Source: Eubacterium sp. (GTDB lineage Bacteria > Bacillota > Clostridia > Lachnospirales > Lachnospiraceae). Taken from it: 64,000 nucleotides of DNA. The position numbers and the translations under genes were made by a program. Every line of letters starts with the position of its first letter. Position 1 is the first letter of the stretch. The notes beneath the pieces are model-generated. The model worked only from the letters and a program-made list of their open reading frames with translations. It ran no database searches and was not told where the DNA came from. Shown here in pieces: positions 10,213 to 18,774 of this stretch. The stretch lies in the NCBI GenBank assembly GCA_017420535.1, contig JAFOIV010000082.1:1-64000 (forward strand), given 5' to 3'.

Positions 10213-10923
10213 ATGAAAAATGAATTAGTACCGTCATTAAAAGAAACAATATTTAAGCCAATTGCTGATAATATGAGCGATGCTTTAATAGAAATTGCGG
10301 AATCAGGAATTGATTCTGTGTTACCAGATGGTGTAATAAAAGAAATTCCAATTATCAAAACAATTAATTCATTGTGCAAAGCAGGATTAAATATTCGAGA
10401 AAATTATCTTATTCGAAAAACAGCTAAATTTCTTGTTGCTTTTAAGCAAGGAAAACTATCTGAGCAACAAATACAGTTATATCGAAAACAATTAGAGAGT
10501 AATCCTAAGAAAGTAGAAAAAGAATTGGGGCGAGTAATTATTCTGTTAGAACGTATGCTAGAAGAACAACAGGCAGATATGTTAGGAAGAATTTACATCT
10601 CATATATTCGAGGTGATATATCCTGGGATAAGTTTATAGAACTTTCAGAAGTGAATGAGAGAATGTTTCCAGTAGACTATGGTGTTTTAGGGGTTATAGC
10701 TAAAAACGCAACAGATAATACTGATAGTATCCCGGATGAAGAAGTATATCAAATTCAGAGATTACAGGCTCTCGGCTTGGTAATGGAGAGAGCGGGTAAT
10801 TTATGGGGGGATCTAGTAAATAAATATAAGTATGAAAGATATCTAATTACACCACTTGGAAAAATATTAATTGACCTAAATGAAGTGCCAACAGAGGGGA
10901 AAGGTGTTGCTGCCGAGCAGTAG
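10213..10923 (+). CDS. Unknown helical protein
   Basis: 236 residues from ATG 10213, chosen over an upstream in-frame ATG (10189) because AGGGGAAAG precedes it. I do not recognise the family. The N-terminal third is amphipathic with two weakly hydrophobic runs (IFKPIADNM..., EIPIIKTI). The middle is a long charged helix pair (FKQGKLSEQQ... to LLERMLEEQ). The C-terminus looks like a small winged-helix or dimer end (LGLVMERAGNLW...YLITPLGKILI). It probably forms an operon with the HAD gene, 42 bp upstream. It could be a partner or an inhibitor of the HAD protein; this is inference. Confidence 0.65.
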   Translation: MKNELVPSLKETIFKPIADNMSDALIEIAESGIDSVLPDGVIKEIPIIKTINSLCKAGLNIRENYLIRKTAKFLVAFKQGKLSEQQIQLYRKQLESNPKKVEKELGRVIILLERMLEEQQADMLGRIYISYIRGDISWDKFIELSEVNERMFPVDYGVLGVIAKNATDNTDSIPDEEVYQIQRLQALGLVMERAGNLWGDLVNKYKYERYLITPLGKILIDLNEVPTEGKGVAAEQ

Positions 10924-10956
10924 AACGATAGTAGGAAGTGCACGATGATTTTTAAA

Positions 10957-11387
10957 TAAAATCTTATTTTGAAAGAATCCAGTTTAATATTTTTAACGGT
11001 AAAGAATATGAAGATATTGGTAATATAAAGATTGTTCTTCAGGATGAAGCTGCTAGGGATTATTTGATCACTGGGGTTAACACAGCGGAAGAATATAGAC
11101 ATCATATGTTAAATAAACTTTATTTTAGCTGGGCTGTTCTTTATCTGATGAAATGTAATGAGAATAAGAATTTCCACATTTTTATTGATCATGGAGTTAA
11201 CATTAAAAATGCTATTTCTACGGGGAAGTATATTTATGATTACATTTTTGATAGGAATAATAAAAATGTCAGCGTGTCATTTGAAAGAGCAGACAGATTC
11301 TTTCCTTGTGATGAAAGAGAAGAGGATAGGGATCATTTTCAAATGATTTTTACAGAGAAGCAGAGGGATGTGTATAGATACTATTGA
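10957..11387 (+). pseudogene. 5'-truncated relic of an unknown gene
   Basis: The frame is open from just after a TAA at 10954 to TGA 11387 and reads like real protein (FNIFNGKEYEDIGNIKIV, then EEYRHHMLNKLYFSWAVLYL), but it has no ATG/GTG and no Shine-Dalgarno near the 5' end. The first usable start is an internal TTG at 11064. I take it as a gene that lost its 5' part. Confidence 0.5.
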
Positions 11388-11431
11388 TACAATATTTGAG
11401 GACAAAAAAATATTCTTTGGAGGGATTCATT

Positions 11432-11539
11432 ATGCCTGCAAAAACAGATTATGGGGTTGAGTTTTATAGGGAAGATATTAAGATAGCTATTGAAGCTATA
11501 AAAACGTTGGGGTCAGGAACTGTGAAGGGATTACAATAG
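11432..11539 (+). pseudogene. 35-codon ORF ending in the LGSGTV scar
   Basis: ATG 11432 has a strong GGAGGG seven bases upstream and encodes a 35-residue peptide ending TLGSGTVKGLQ. The same tail, with 24 more codons inserted between GSGTV and RGLQ, is seen near 14000-14110. I read it as the start of a real gene joined to a deletion scar, so a remnant rather than a working gene; a small functional peptide cannot be excluded. Confidence 0.4.
11507..11526. repeat. 20-bp scar repeat, copy 1
   Basis: TTGGGGTCAGGAACTGTGAA. Nineteen of 20 bases match copy 2 at 13999-14018. It lies just before the glycine-zipper gene. Confidence 0.75.
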
Positions 11540-11562
11540 GATGAAGTGGATAGGAGGAAAAT

Positions 11563-13953
11563 ATGGGAATAAATCAGCTTGTACCTAGAAAACAACAGAA
11601 TCTAAAAAAAAATGAAGAGAAAAAATATATATTTACATCGACACCAATCGTGAAGTATTCGTTGGTGGATTCATCTAAATATTCTTTTGAATATAAGGTG
11701 GATGAAGATGTAGATGTTAGTATGTATGAATCTGATCGCACATATGATGCTAATGATTTTATTGATGCTGATTTTAGTTCGGAGGTAAATGAGAAAGATT
11801 ATTCTTACTATGCTATTGCAGTTGTAAGTGGTGTGATCACGGGGGCGTTGAGTCATTTAAAATTATCTTCTGAATCTCTTGAAAAAATAAATGAGTGGAA
11901 ACAGATAGAGTGGGATAATTATTTGGTTCAAATTGCAGAGAAAATTGGTTTTAAAAAGAAAGATGCTAAAGACGCTATAGAATTCTTGAAAAAGCGTGTG
12001 GTTACTTTTGTTGATGAATCTCTAGAAGATGAAGTAAATAGTAGTGTTACAAATGTTTTTAATCAACTTTCAAGCCATCCTTCGATTGCGGGTTTAGTAT
12101 TCTCTATTTTTACGCAGTACAGTGGGAAAAAATACTCTTTTGGTGACAATGGAATAATCAAAGAACAAGTACCGGATTATTATACGATAGGACAAAATGC
12201 TGGAGCGAAAGTGGTTTATGGCATTTTATATTGGATTTTTGATTTAGCACTTGATACTGCTGTGTCTAAGAAAAATATTCTTGATGATATTAAGTTGCCT
12301 AAGGAATTTGTTAACTTGTTAAAAAAACTATATAAGCTTCCACTGTTTAAGGACTTACCACATACCTATGAAGAGGCAGAAAAGGATTATTCAAAGTGGA
12401 TTCTGAAGATATTTGAAAAATCAAATTATCAGGATGAAAACGGTGATGATCAGATGTTTGATTTGATGAATGTTATAGGACTAGGTAGTAAAGGTCTACC
12501 TGGAAGCTTACCTGTTTTAGTAAATGAATGTATCGTAAGGACGTTCTATTTTATTAAGCAGCTTATTAAAGAGTGTAAGGAAAAAAATATTACTTCTTTC
12601 AAGGATTTAAACAAGATTGAGGCTGAAAAAGTGCTTCCATTTAATAATAGAATAGTGTCCAAGATGGTTTTAATATCCAGCAGCTGTTTTGTTGGGATTA
12701 ATGTAGCGGGTATTGTTGTTAAAAATCTTAAGAACCATATGAATAATGCAGTGCCTTTCGCACATACATTGTTAACTGAGGTCAGCATTGCAGGTATAGG
12801 CAGATTTGTTTTTGCTGTAATAGCAGACAGTAAGTATTGGCATGATGATATTAAGATTATTTTTCAAAGAAGAGAGAAAAATAAGAAAGTAGACGAGAGG
12901 GCAGAAGAAGAGAAAATTGCAAATGACATGATGTCGAATGATGCATTTGATGTGTTGTCACTTACGCAAGCGCAAACGAGAGCACTCTATTCGCTGGAAA
13001 ATCTTGTTGTTATAAAAGATATTGAACATACAGATAGTTCAAATGATAAGGAAAAGAAGACTGTATGGCTTCATACATGGAGAAATCACATTCTTGAAGG
13101 TATGGGGATAGATTCTGAAGAGTATTTTGTGACAGATGAGAAGTTGATTTATGACACATTTTATACATTAGAGCAATCAACGGATAATATGAGATGGTTT
13201 TATTTGATGGCGATGGAACTTGTATTGTTTAATCCATATTCTCCATTAGGTTCAGAAAAGGATAATGAGTTTAAAAAGCTTCACTGTGAGAAGTATAACT
13301 ATGTGGATGATCAGTTTATTCGTAGACAGACTATTATTAGTCAAGCGGAGATAGATGAAATAAGACAATGCTTCAAGAAATATAAGAATGTAATTAGAGG
13401 AAATACAAAGAATGCTGCAATAGCAGTTGGTGTTACAACGGTAACTGCGTTAGCTACTGGTGGATTGGCATTAACATTTGCTCCGGGAATAGCAACATTA
13501 ATTGCGGGAGAAGCTGTTGCTGGTTTGCATGGTGCAGCTCTCACTAGCACTAGTTTAGCATTTGTTGGTGGTGGATCTATTGCAGCTGGTGGCTTAGGTA
13601 TGGCTGGCGGAACTGCGATAATCACTGGTGGTGGAGCATTGCTAGGTATAGCAGGGGCAGGAAGCACATCTATGGCAGCAATTCTTACACAGACAAGTTG
13701 CGAATACTGGCTTCGACAAACTACAAAGATGCTAGTTTTCTGTAAATGTGTATTAAAAGACAAACTGGGATTAGTAGATTCCATAAAAAAGTTATCTAGT
13801 GAGATGAAGGAAACAATTCATAAGGTTGAATCTAACATTAGAGAAATAGAAGGTGAAAACTGCAGCTTAGATAAAGAAGTTATCAAGTCTTCGAAGAATT
13901 GCTTAAAGTACCTTAATAAGTGCAAGAGCGAATTGGATAAGATGTTGAAGTAG
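11563..13953 (+). CDS. Large unknown protein with C-terminal glycine-zipper membrane region
   Basis: 796 residues, ATG behind TAGGAGG. No enzyme motif is recognised. Residues 1-90 are polar and Asp/Tyr-rich. About 90-450 are helical with hydrophobic stretches (YYAIAVVSGVITGAL, VVYGILYWIFDLAL, VLISSSCFVGINVAGIVV). Residues about 625-710 form a long Gly/Ala/Ile-rich stretch with repeated GG-x-GG steps (FVGGGSIAAGG, GTAIITGGGALLG), a glycine-zipper pattern seen in pore-forming or membrane-inserted proteins. A coiled, Lys/Glu-rich tail follows. The gene stands alone between two copies of a 20-bp repeat, like a cassette. A membrane-acting effector of a defence module is possible but unproven. Confidence 0.6.
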   Translation: MGINQLVPRKQQNLKKNEEKKYIFTSTPIVKYSLVDSSKYSFEYKVDEDVDVSMYESDRTYDANDFIDADFSSEVNEKDYSYYAIAVVSGVITGALSHLKLSSESLEKINEWKQIEWDNYLVQIAEKIGFKKKDAKDAIEFLKKRVVTFVDESLEDEVNSSVTNVFNQLSSHPSIAGLVFSIFTQYSGKKYSFGDNGIIKEQVPDYYTIGQNAGAKVVYGILYWIFDLALDTAVSKKNILDDIKLPKEFVNLLKKLYKLPLFKDLPHTYEEAEKDYSKWILKIFEKSNYQDENGDDQMFDLMNVIGLGSKGLPGSLPVLVNECIVRTFYFIKQLIKECKEKNITSFKDLNKIEAEKVLPFNNRIVSKMVLISSSCFVGINVAGIVVKNLKNHMNNAVPFAHTLLTEVSIAGIGRFVFAVIADSKYWHDDIKIIFQRREKNKKVDERAEEEKIANDMMSNDAFDVLSLTQAQTRALYSLENLVVIKDIEHTDSSNDKEKKTVWLHTWRNHILEGMGIDSEEYFVTDEKLIYDTFYTLEQSTDNMRWFYLMAMELVLFNPYSPLGSEKDNEFKKLHCEKYNYVDDQFIRRQTIISQAEIDEIRQCFKKYKNVIRGNTKNAAIAVGVTTVTALATGGLALTFAPGIATLIAGEAVAGLHGAALTSTSLAFVGGGSIAAGGLGMAGGTAIITGGGALLGIAGAGSTSMAAILTQTSCEYWLRQTTKMLVFCKCVLKDKLGLVDSIKKLSSEMKETIHKVESNIREIEGENCSLDKEVIKSSKNCLKYLNKCKSELDKMLK

Positions 13954-13995
13954 TGCTGAGTTTTAGAATAGATATCACTATACGTTTTTTTAGGA

Positions 13996-14230
13996 AATCT
14001 GGGGTCAGGAACTGTGAATCGTAAGATTTCAGCAACCACTGATTCTGCATTGTCTCCAGGGATAAAATATAAAGATTATTCTTTTGATGAATTGCGGGGA
14101 TTGCAATAGACGGCTTTGATAGGCTTAAGCTTACTGGTGATGACGAAATAGGGATTATTTGTCCGGAAATTATAGGAGAATTAAAGTGGAAAAATTTGAA
14201 AATGAGTTCGAAACAGAAGAGAAAGAAATA
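13996..14230 (+). pseudogene. Mosaic relic between cassettes
   Basis: In one frame the DNA reads NLGSGTVNRKISATTDSALS and continues to RGLQ, with a TAG at 14107-14109. In another frame it continues as GIAIDGFDRLKLTGDDEIGI up to the next gene. Both halves look like former coding sequence joined by a frameshift. The part after the scar is absent from copy 1 (11507-11539), which therefore looks like a deleted version of this segment. Confidence 0.4.
13999..14018. repeat. 20-bp scar repeat, copy 2
   Basis: CTGGGGTCAGGAACTGTGAA, on the downstream side of the glycine-zipper gene and the upstream side of the DUF2262-like gene. Confidence 0.75.
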
Positions 14231-15022
14231 ATAGTTTTGCTTAAAGATAGTTGTAATGGTGCACTTGTTTTTGATAAGAAATGGCTCATACCATCAGTGA
14301 ATTTTCTTGCTTCAATTGATAATAATACTGGTAAAGTAGTAAGTGAAGAAGGGCTATTGGAGTGGATTATTGAAAATAATCCGCATAGGAAAGGCTGGGG
14401 GTATGATTTTAAGCAGTTCGGAATATATAGACTTCTGGTTAGAAAGTGTTTTCCTAAAGAGTTGGCACCGTATCAAAGTGCATTAATGAACAACAGATAT
14501 TTGCTTGTGAAAATCCTTGAAGAAGATGTTCAAAACGAAAAGCTAATAGAATTACAAATGAGGCTTTTAAAACCTGTAAAAATAGACACGCCTTATGGAA
14601 AGCTTGAGTTGGATAGGTCTATGTCTTGGTTTGAAGCGGAGATTGAATGCTGCGGACATATTTTTACTGCTTTCCTGGAAACAGACGAGGAAAACGGCGA
14701 AAAAGCAGACTCTGCCTATAAGGTATTCTTAAAAACTTTAAATGGTTTTGAAGAGTTTGATAAGAAGATGAAAGATTATGCCGCTCAAAATCTTCTGGAC
14801 TCTGCGAATGAGTGGCTTGAAAGTGAAGAAGGAAGAGAAGATGAACATGAGCCGATAACAAAAGAAAAGTTTATTGAAAATATTGAAATTTCAGAAATTG
14901 CAGTGTCTCCTGATGGAAGCATGACATTGTATTATTCTGACGGAGAAATGTTCTGGGGGCACAGCATTGATATAAGCGTTGATGAAGACGGGACCATTTC
15001 AGATGTAGGTATTTCAGGATAA
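14186..15022 (+). CDS. DUF2262-like protein
   Basis: 278 residues from GTG 14186, chosen because AGGAGA lies six bases upstream; a TTG at 14159 would add nine residues. The second half begins DTPYGKLELDRSMSWFEAEI and ends with DGSMTLYYSDGEMFWGHSID, the pattern of DUF2262, a small alpha/beta domain common among immunity-like and defence-associated proteins. The first half is uncharacterised (LLKDSCNGALVFDKKWLIPS). Biochemical role unknown. It sits between scar copies 2 and 3, so like its upstream neighbour it is a one-gene cassette. Confidence 0.65.
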   Translation: MEKFENEFETEEKEIIVLLKDSCNGALVFDKKWLIPSVNFLASIDNNTGKVVSEEGLLEWIIENNPHRKGWGYDFKQFGIYRLLVRKCFPKELAPYQSALMNNRYLLVKILEEDVQNEKLIELQMRLLKPVKIDTPYGKLELDRSMSWFEAEIECCGHIFTAFLETDEENGEKADSAYKVFLKTLNGFEEFDKKMKDYAAQNLLDSANEWLESEEGREDEHEPITKEKFIENIEISEIAVSPDGSMTLYYSDGEMFWGHSIDISVDEDGTISDVGISG

Positions 15023-15036
15023 AGAAGCTGGAGAAT

Positions 15037-15056
15037 CTGGGGGGAGGAACTGCGGA
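15037..15056. repeat. 20-bp scar repeat, copy 3 (diverged)
   Basis: CTGGGGGGAGGAACTGCGGA, three or four mismatches from copies 1 and 2; the preceding GAGAATCT/GGAAATCT is also shared with copy 2. It follows the DUF2262-like gene and precedes the TrlF fragment. Confidence 0.6.
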
Positions 15057-15150
15057 CCTATGTCTTGCTGCGGATTTAGAAACGTATGTTAAGAAAGGAT
15101 TTTTTTTAAATATGAGATTTTTAATGGGTGACTAGACGAATAAATTCGCA

Positions 15151-16579
15151 TTGACGAAATGTGGCTGGGTTGTTAATAGGTTTTCAAAAATTTATTCTTT
15201 GAAGAGAATAATTGGTGAAAAAATAACAATATACAATGAAAACGGCGAAATATTAAGTATCCCTGTTGAATCAATACTTAGGAATCCATTGTACTTTGGG
15301 CAGAAAGATCTGGCGTTAACGCGCAAGGGCTATGAATATGACCTTCTTAATAAGAGTATTGGCGATAAAGTACAAGATATAATTAAAGAGAAAGAGTCTA
15401 TACAAAGCAAACTGACTGAAGATATAGAAAAGTTGATAGTTTTAACGGATATACCTGGTCAGATAGCGGATTTATCATCAGAAAACGCTACTTTGCAGCA
15501 TCGCCTTAAGGTTTATCAAGAAAAAGGATTGGATGAAAAATTAAAGAAACAAACATCGTGTAATGCGGATTTAGTAAGAATAGATTCTCTTTCTGAATGG
15601 CTAGATGAACTTATTCAGTCGTTTGAAAGCGCATATTCCAAGGATGGACGTGAATTGCTCTCAATTGATAACTATGTTTCCCAATATAACAGTGAAATAT
15701 TTGATGATTTAAACCCATTGATAGCGCAAGCAAACTCAAGTATAGATGCAATCAAGCAGGATATAGATACTCTAAAAAAATCTAAGGAGAAAATATCCTT
15801 AGTAAGAGAAAAACTTATTCTGAAGATTGATTCGTTAAAGGATGAATTTGCTGAAATCAAGCGTGAAATAAATGATGAACAACTAGATGCTGATAGCTAT
15901 GTTTCCGACCAGAAGAAATTAGTTGCAAATAATGAGAAGATAGCAAAGCTAAAAGAAAGTTTAAAATCAAAGGATAGGTTGTGCTCCGCTATAAAAAAAG
16001 GATTTGCTGATCGCAATGAGTGAGGAGTTTTCAGATATGCCAGCCATAGTTGAAGATTACTATTTGAATGAAGGTGGTGTAATAAAACAATACTGTACTG
16101 ATACGATATATGCAAAGATGTCGCAAAAGATTGAAGAAGGTTATAAAGAGATGCTGGGTGATGATACCCCAAATGTGATCAGTATTTCATATCACGGAAA
16201 GCCTTTAAGCAAGCATTCGCTAGGCCAAAGAGCGTCCGCATTAATCCTATTTATACTGACGCAGCATGACAGTGATGTAATTGTTGTGGACCAGCCAGAG
16301 GATGATTTGGATAACCAGGTAATATACGAGGAACTTATTCAAACTATAAAAAAAGAAAAGAGCGATATGCAATTCATTTTTGCGACACATAACGCTAACA
16401 TTCCTGTGTTGGGAGATGCTGAAAGAGTCGTAACGACTGAATACCATGAGGACGGATCGATTGGGATAAAGTGCAGAACGATTGATTCAGCTGAAACCCA
16501 TCGCGATATAGTGAACATTATGGAGGGTGGAGAAGAGGCATTTAAAAAGAGAAATCAAATTTATGAATCTTGGGAATAG
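15151..16579 (+). pseudogene. C-terminal half of a TrlF-like PHP-ATPase, frameshifted
   Basis: Two overlapping frames (15151-16023 and 16004-16579) read as one protein. The first has YFGQKDLALTRKGYEYDLL followed by a long coiled coil. The second has the ABC-type tail: HSLGQRASALILFIL (signature-like), VVDQPEDDLD (Walker B) and FATHNANIPVLGDAE (H-loop). This is the C-terminal half of TrlF-type SMC-like ATPases, which normally carry an N-terminal PHP domain and a Walker A; both are missing here. Removing one A from the A7 run at 15993-15999 joins the frames (...AIKKDLLIAMSEEF). The only start for the first frame is a weak TTG. The PHP end is at 225. Confidence 0.75.
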
Positions 16580-16708
16580 GAAAAAAGTATTTTCGGTACC
16601 CAAGATATGCAGATGAGCGCGGAAAGTGCATAAATACGGTGTTTTATCAGAAAAGAGGCAACAGTTTACACCCCATTTACACCTTTGAAAGTGAACTCCC
16701 GACACTAA

Positions 16709-16734
16709 AGCATCCTAATTAATGGGTGCTTTTT
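16709..16734 (+). terminator. Rho-independent terminator
   Basis: AGCATCC, loop TAATTAAT, GGGTGCT, T5. It marks the end of the defence-island block. Confidence 0.75.
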
Positions 16735-16773
16735 GTATTTAAGATTGAAATAATGGTAGTTTTTAATGCAAGT

Positions 16774-16854
16774 AACATTGAAGAAATGGAATCTGACGAT
16801 TGCGATTTTGAAGAATCGGTATTATAATGCAATTGCAACATTGAAGAAATGGAA
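16774..16854. repeat. Direct repeat upstream of the ATPase gene
   Basis: AACATTGAAGAAATGGAA occurs at 16774-16791 and again at 16837-16854, 63 bp apart, the second copy ending 24 bp before the ATPase start. It could be an operator pair or a small duplication. Confidence 0.5.
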
Positions 16855-16878
16855 CCACATGTTCTATGGAGGATCAAA

Positions 16879-18216
16879 ATGTTTAAGAGAAAAGCGTTTG
16901 AAAAGCTGATGTACTGGAAAGAAAAGAAAGCTCCCAAATACTCCGTACTCTTGGAAGGGGCAAGGCGTGTTGGAAAGTCTACGATAGCTGAGGAATTTGC
17001 AAAGCAGGAGTACAGGTCATATATAAAAGTTGACTTTGCAAACGTAAAAAAGGATGTTTTGGATGCTTTTGACGATATTTCAGATTTGGATGTGTTCTTC
17101 CTTAGACTGCAGACGTCAACCGGTATCACTTTGTATAAAAGAGAATCTGTAATCATTTTTGATGAAATTCAGCTTCAGCCTAAGGTGCGGCAGGCAATTA
17201 AGTATCTTGTGGCGGATGGAAGATATGACTATATTGAAACAGGATCACTGATAAGCATTAAGAAGAACGTCAAGGATATTGTTCTTCCTTCAGAGGAAAT
17301 AAAGATTCCGATTTATCCAATGGACTACGAGGAGTTTATGTGGGCTATTGGGAATGATACTTACCCAGTTTTAAGGGAATTGTATAAGAATGGAAAGCCG
17401 GTAGGTAATTCATTAAATAGAAAATTGATGCGAGATTTTAGGATATATATGGCAGTTGGTGGTATGCCGCAGGCCGTAGAAGCATATGTAGAAGGGAAGA
17501 ATTTTACTGAAATTGATGAGGTAAAAAGAGAAATCATAAATCTCTATAAAGATGATTTCTTTAAAATAGATGATACAGGTCTTATCGGGAGAATGTATGA
17601 TTCTGTCCCCACCCAACTCGCGACTGACAAGAGAAGCTATGTAATATCTTCGGCAACAGGTAAAAAGAAGATTGATAAGGATTTAGAACGATTACATGAT
17701 CTTTTGGATTCGAAAACTGTATTGTCTTGTTACAATGTTTTTAACCCAAGCATTGCGCTTCCGCAGACCAGGGATAATGATACATTTAAGCTTTATTTGG
17801 TAGATACCGGATTATTTACCACTATGATTTTTAATTCATCAGGAGAGACAGATGAGAATGTATATACAAAGTTATTGAGTGATTCGCTTCCGGCAGATTT
17901 GGGATACTTATATGAAAATGCCGTTGCACAGGTGATAGCAGCTTCGGACAGACCATTGTATTATCACACTTGGGAAAAAGAGAATAGTTCCCATTACTAC
18001 GAGGTTGATTTTCTGCTTGCATCAAAAACTAAAATTGTTCCGATAGAAGTTAAATCATCCGGAATAGGCAAGCATGAATCGATAACAGAGTTTAGCCAGA
18101 AGTACTCAAAGCAGGTAGTAAAACAAATTCTGCTATCCCAAAAGGATATGGGTAATGTTGAAATGTTGAAGTTGTATCCGATTTATATGTTGCCTTTTAT
18201 TCTTGAAGATCTGTAA
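16879..18216 (+). CDS. AAA_14/DUF4143 ATPase
   Basis: 445 residues. GGAGG at 16869-16873 selects ATG 16879 over an upstream ATG at 16849. Walker A is EGARRVGKST (about 28-37) and Walker B is VIIFDEIQ; YIETGSL is the sensor region. The second half is DUF4143, ending in a nuclease-like EVDFLLA...PIEVKSSGIGKH core of the PD-(D/E)XK fold. The family is widespread and strain-variable in gut Firmicutes and Bacteroidetes; its role is unsettled and it has been proposed to act on DNA or as a toxin-like ATPase. Single-gene unit with a paralogue at 53493. Confidence 0.85.
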   Translation: MFKRKAFEKLMYWKEKKAPKYSVLLEGARRVGKSTIAEEFAKQEYRSYIKVDFANVKKDVLDAFDDISDLDVFFLRLQTSTGITLYKRESVIIFDEIQLQPKVRQAIKYLVADGRYDYIETGSLISIKKNVKDIVLPSEEIKIPIYPMDYEEFMWAIGNDTYPVLRELYKNGKPVGNSLNRKLMRDFRIYMAVGGMPQAVEAYVEGKNFTEIDEVKREIINLYKDDFFKIDDTGLIGRMYDSVPTQLATDKRSYVISSATGKKKIDKDLERLHDLLDSKTVLSCYNVFNPSIALPQTRDNDTFKLYLVDTGLFTTMIFNSSGETDENVYTKLLSDSLPADLGYLYENAVAQVIAASDRPLYYHTWEKENSSHYYEVDFLLASKTKIVPIEVKSSGIGKHESITEFSQKYSKQVVKQILLSQKDMGNVEMLKLYPIYMLPFILEDL

Positions 18217-18310
18217 GCACGGAACAAAAATATACTAGAGAAAATAGAGATAGAATTATAGTTTTTGTTAATTTGGATATAGTGTTTAAGAATTGAGGTG
18301 GCGCATCAAT

Positions 18311-18605
18311 ATGACAATAGGCGATTTGATTTCTTATTATGCCAATGGAAATGCAAAAAAAAATATTTATGGCAAAGCTTAATGGAAAAAAAGGTGATGC
18401 TTATATTATGTATCTACATAATTATGCTTCCGAACTTGAAGATTTTGCAGATACTTTTTTAAAATACTTACCCTTTTATGTAAGAAATTCGGATCAATTA
18501 ATCCTTACCAAAGAGGATTACTTAAACTTTGACTATATCATAGGAATGGATGAGCTTAATAGAAAATGGATGCCTATCAGACTTCACGTATCGAGATATA
18601 GTTGA
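18311..18605 (+). pseudogene. Unknown small gene, frameshifted in an A9 run
   Basis: ATG 18311 behind GAGGTGG starts MTIGDLISYYANGNAKK and stops at 18382. A second frame carries on as IFMAKLNGKKGDAYIMYLHN to TGA 18605. Shortening A9 (18355-18363) to A8 would restore one 97-residue protein. No family recognised. Sequencing error, phase variation or decay are all possible. Confidence 0.55.
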
Positions 18606-18774
18606 GGGATGTGAAGGACTACTTAGAAAATTGACAGAAGAATAAAATGAAACGTATAGATAGGAAGCACATTGTTTGTTTCCATGGAAAATGTTGTTTC
18701 AAGAATACAGCCCCTGGCGTGACATTAAATGATTGGTCTGTTTTATTGTAAGTATACGCATGGAGGAGAAGAGT

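Noticed and set aside
13341..13784. 147-codon minus-strand ORF
   Set aside because: Shadow of the Gly/Ala-rich part of the glycine-zipper gene; its Ala/Pro-rich composition mirrors that strand.
1..16579. Prophage or integrative element
   Set aside because: No integrase, portal, terminase, relaxase or att-like repeat was found; scar repeats are too short and diverged to be att sites.
18647..18751. ORF MKRIDRKHIVCFHG-type, 34 codons
   Set aside because: No ribosome site and no recognisable family; may be a relic but evidence is too thin.
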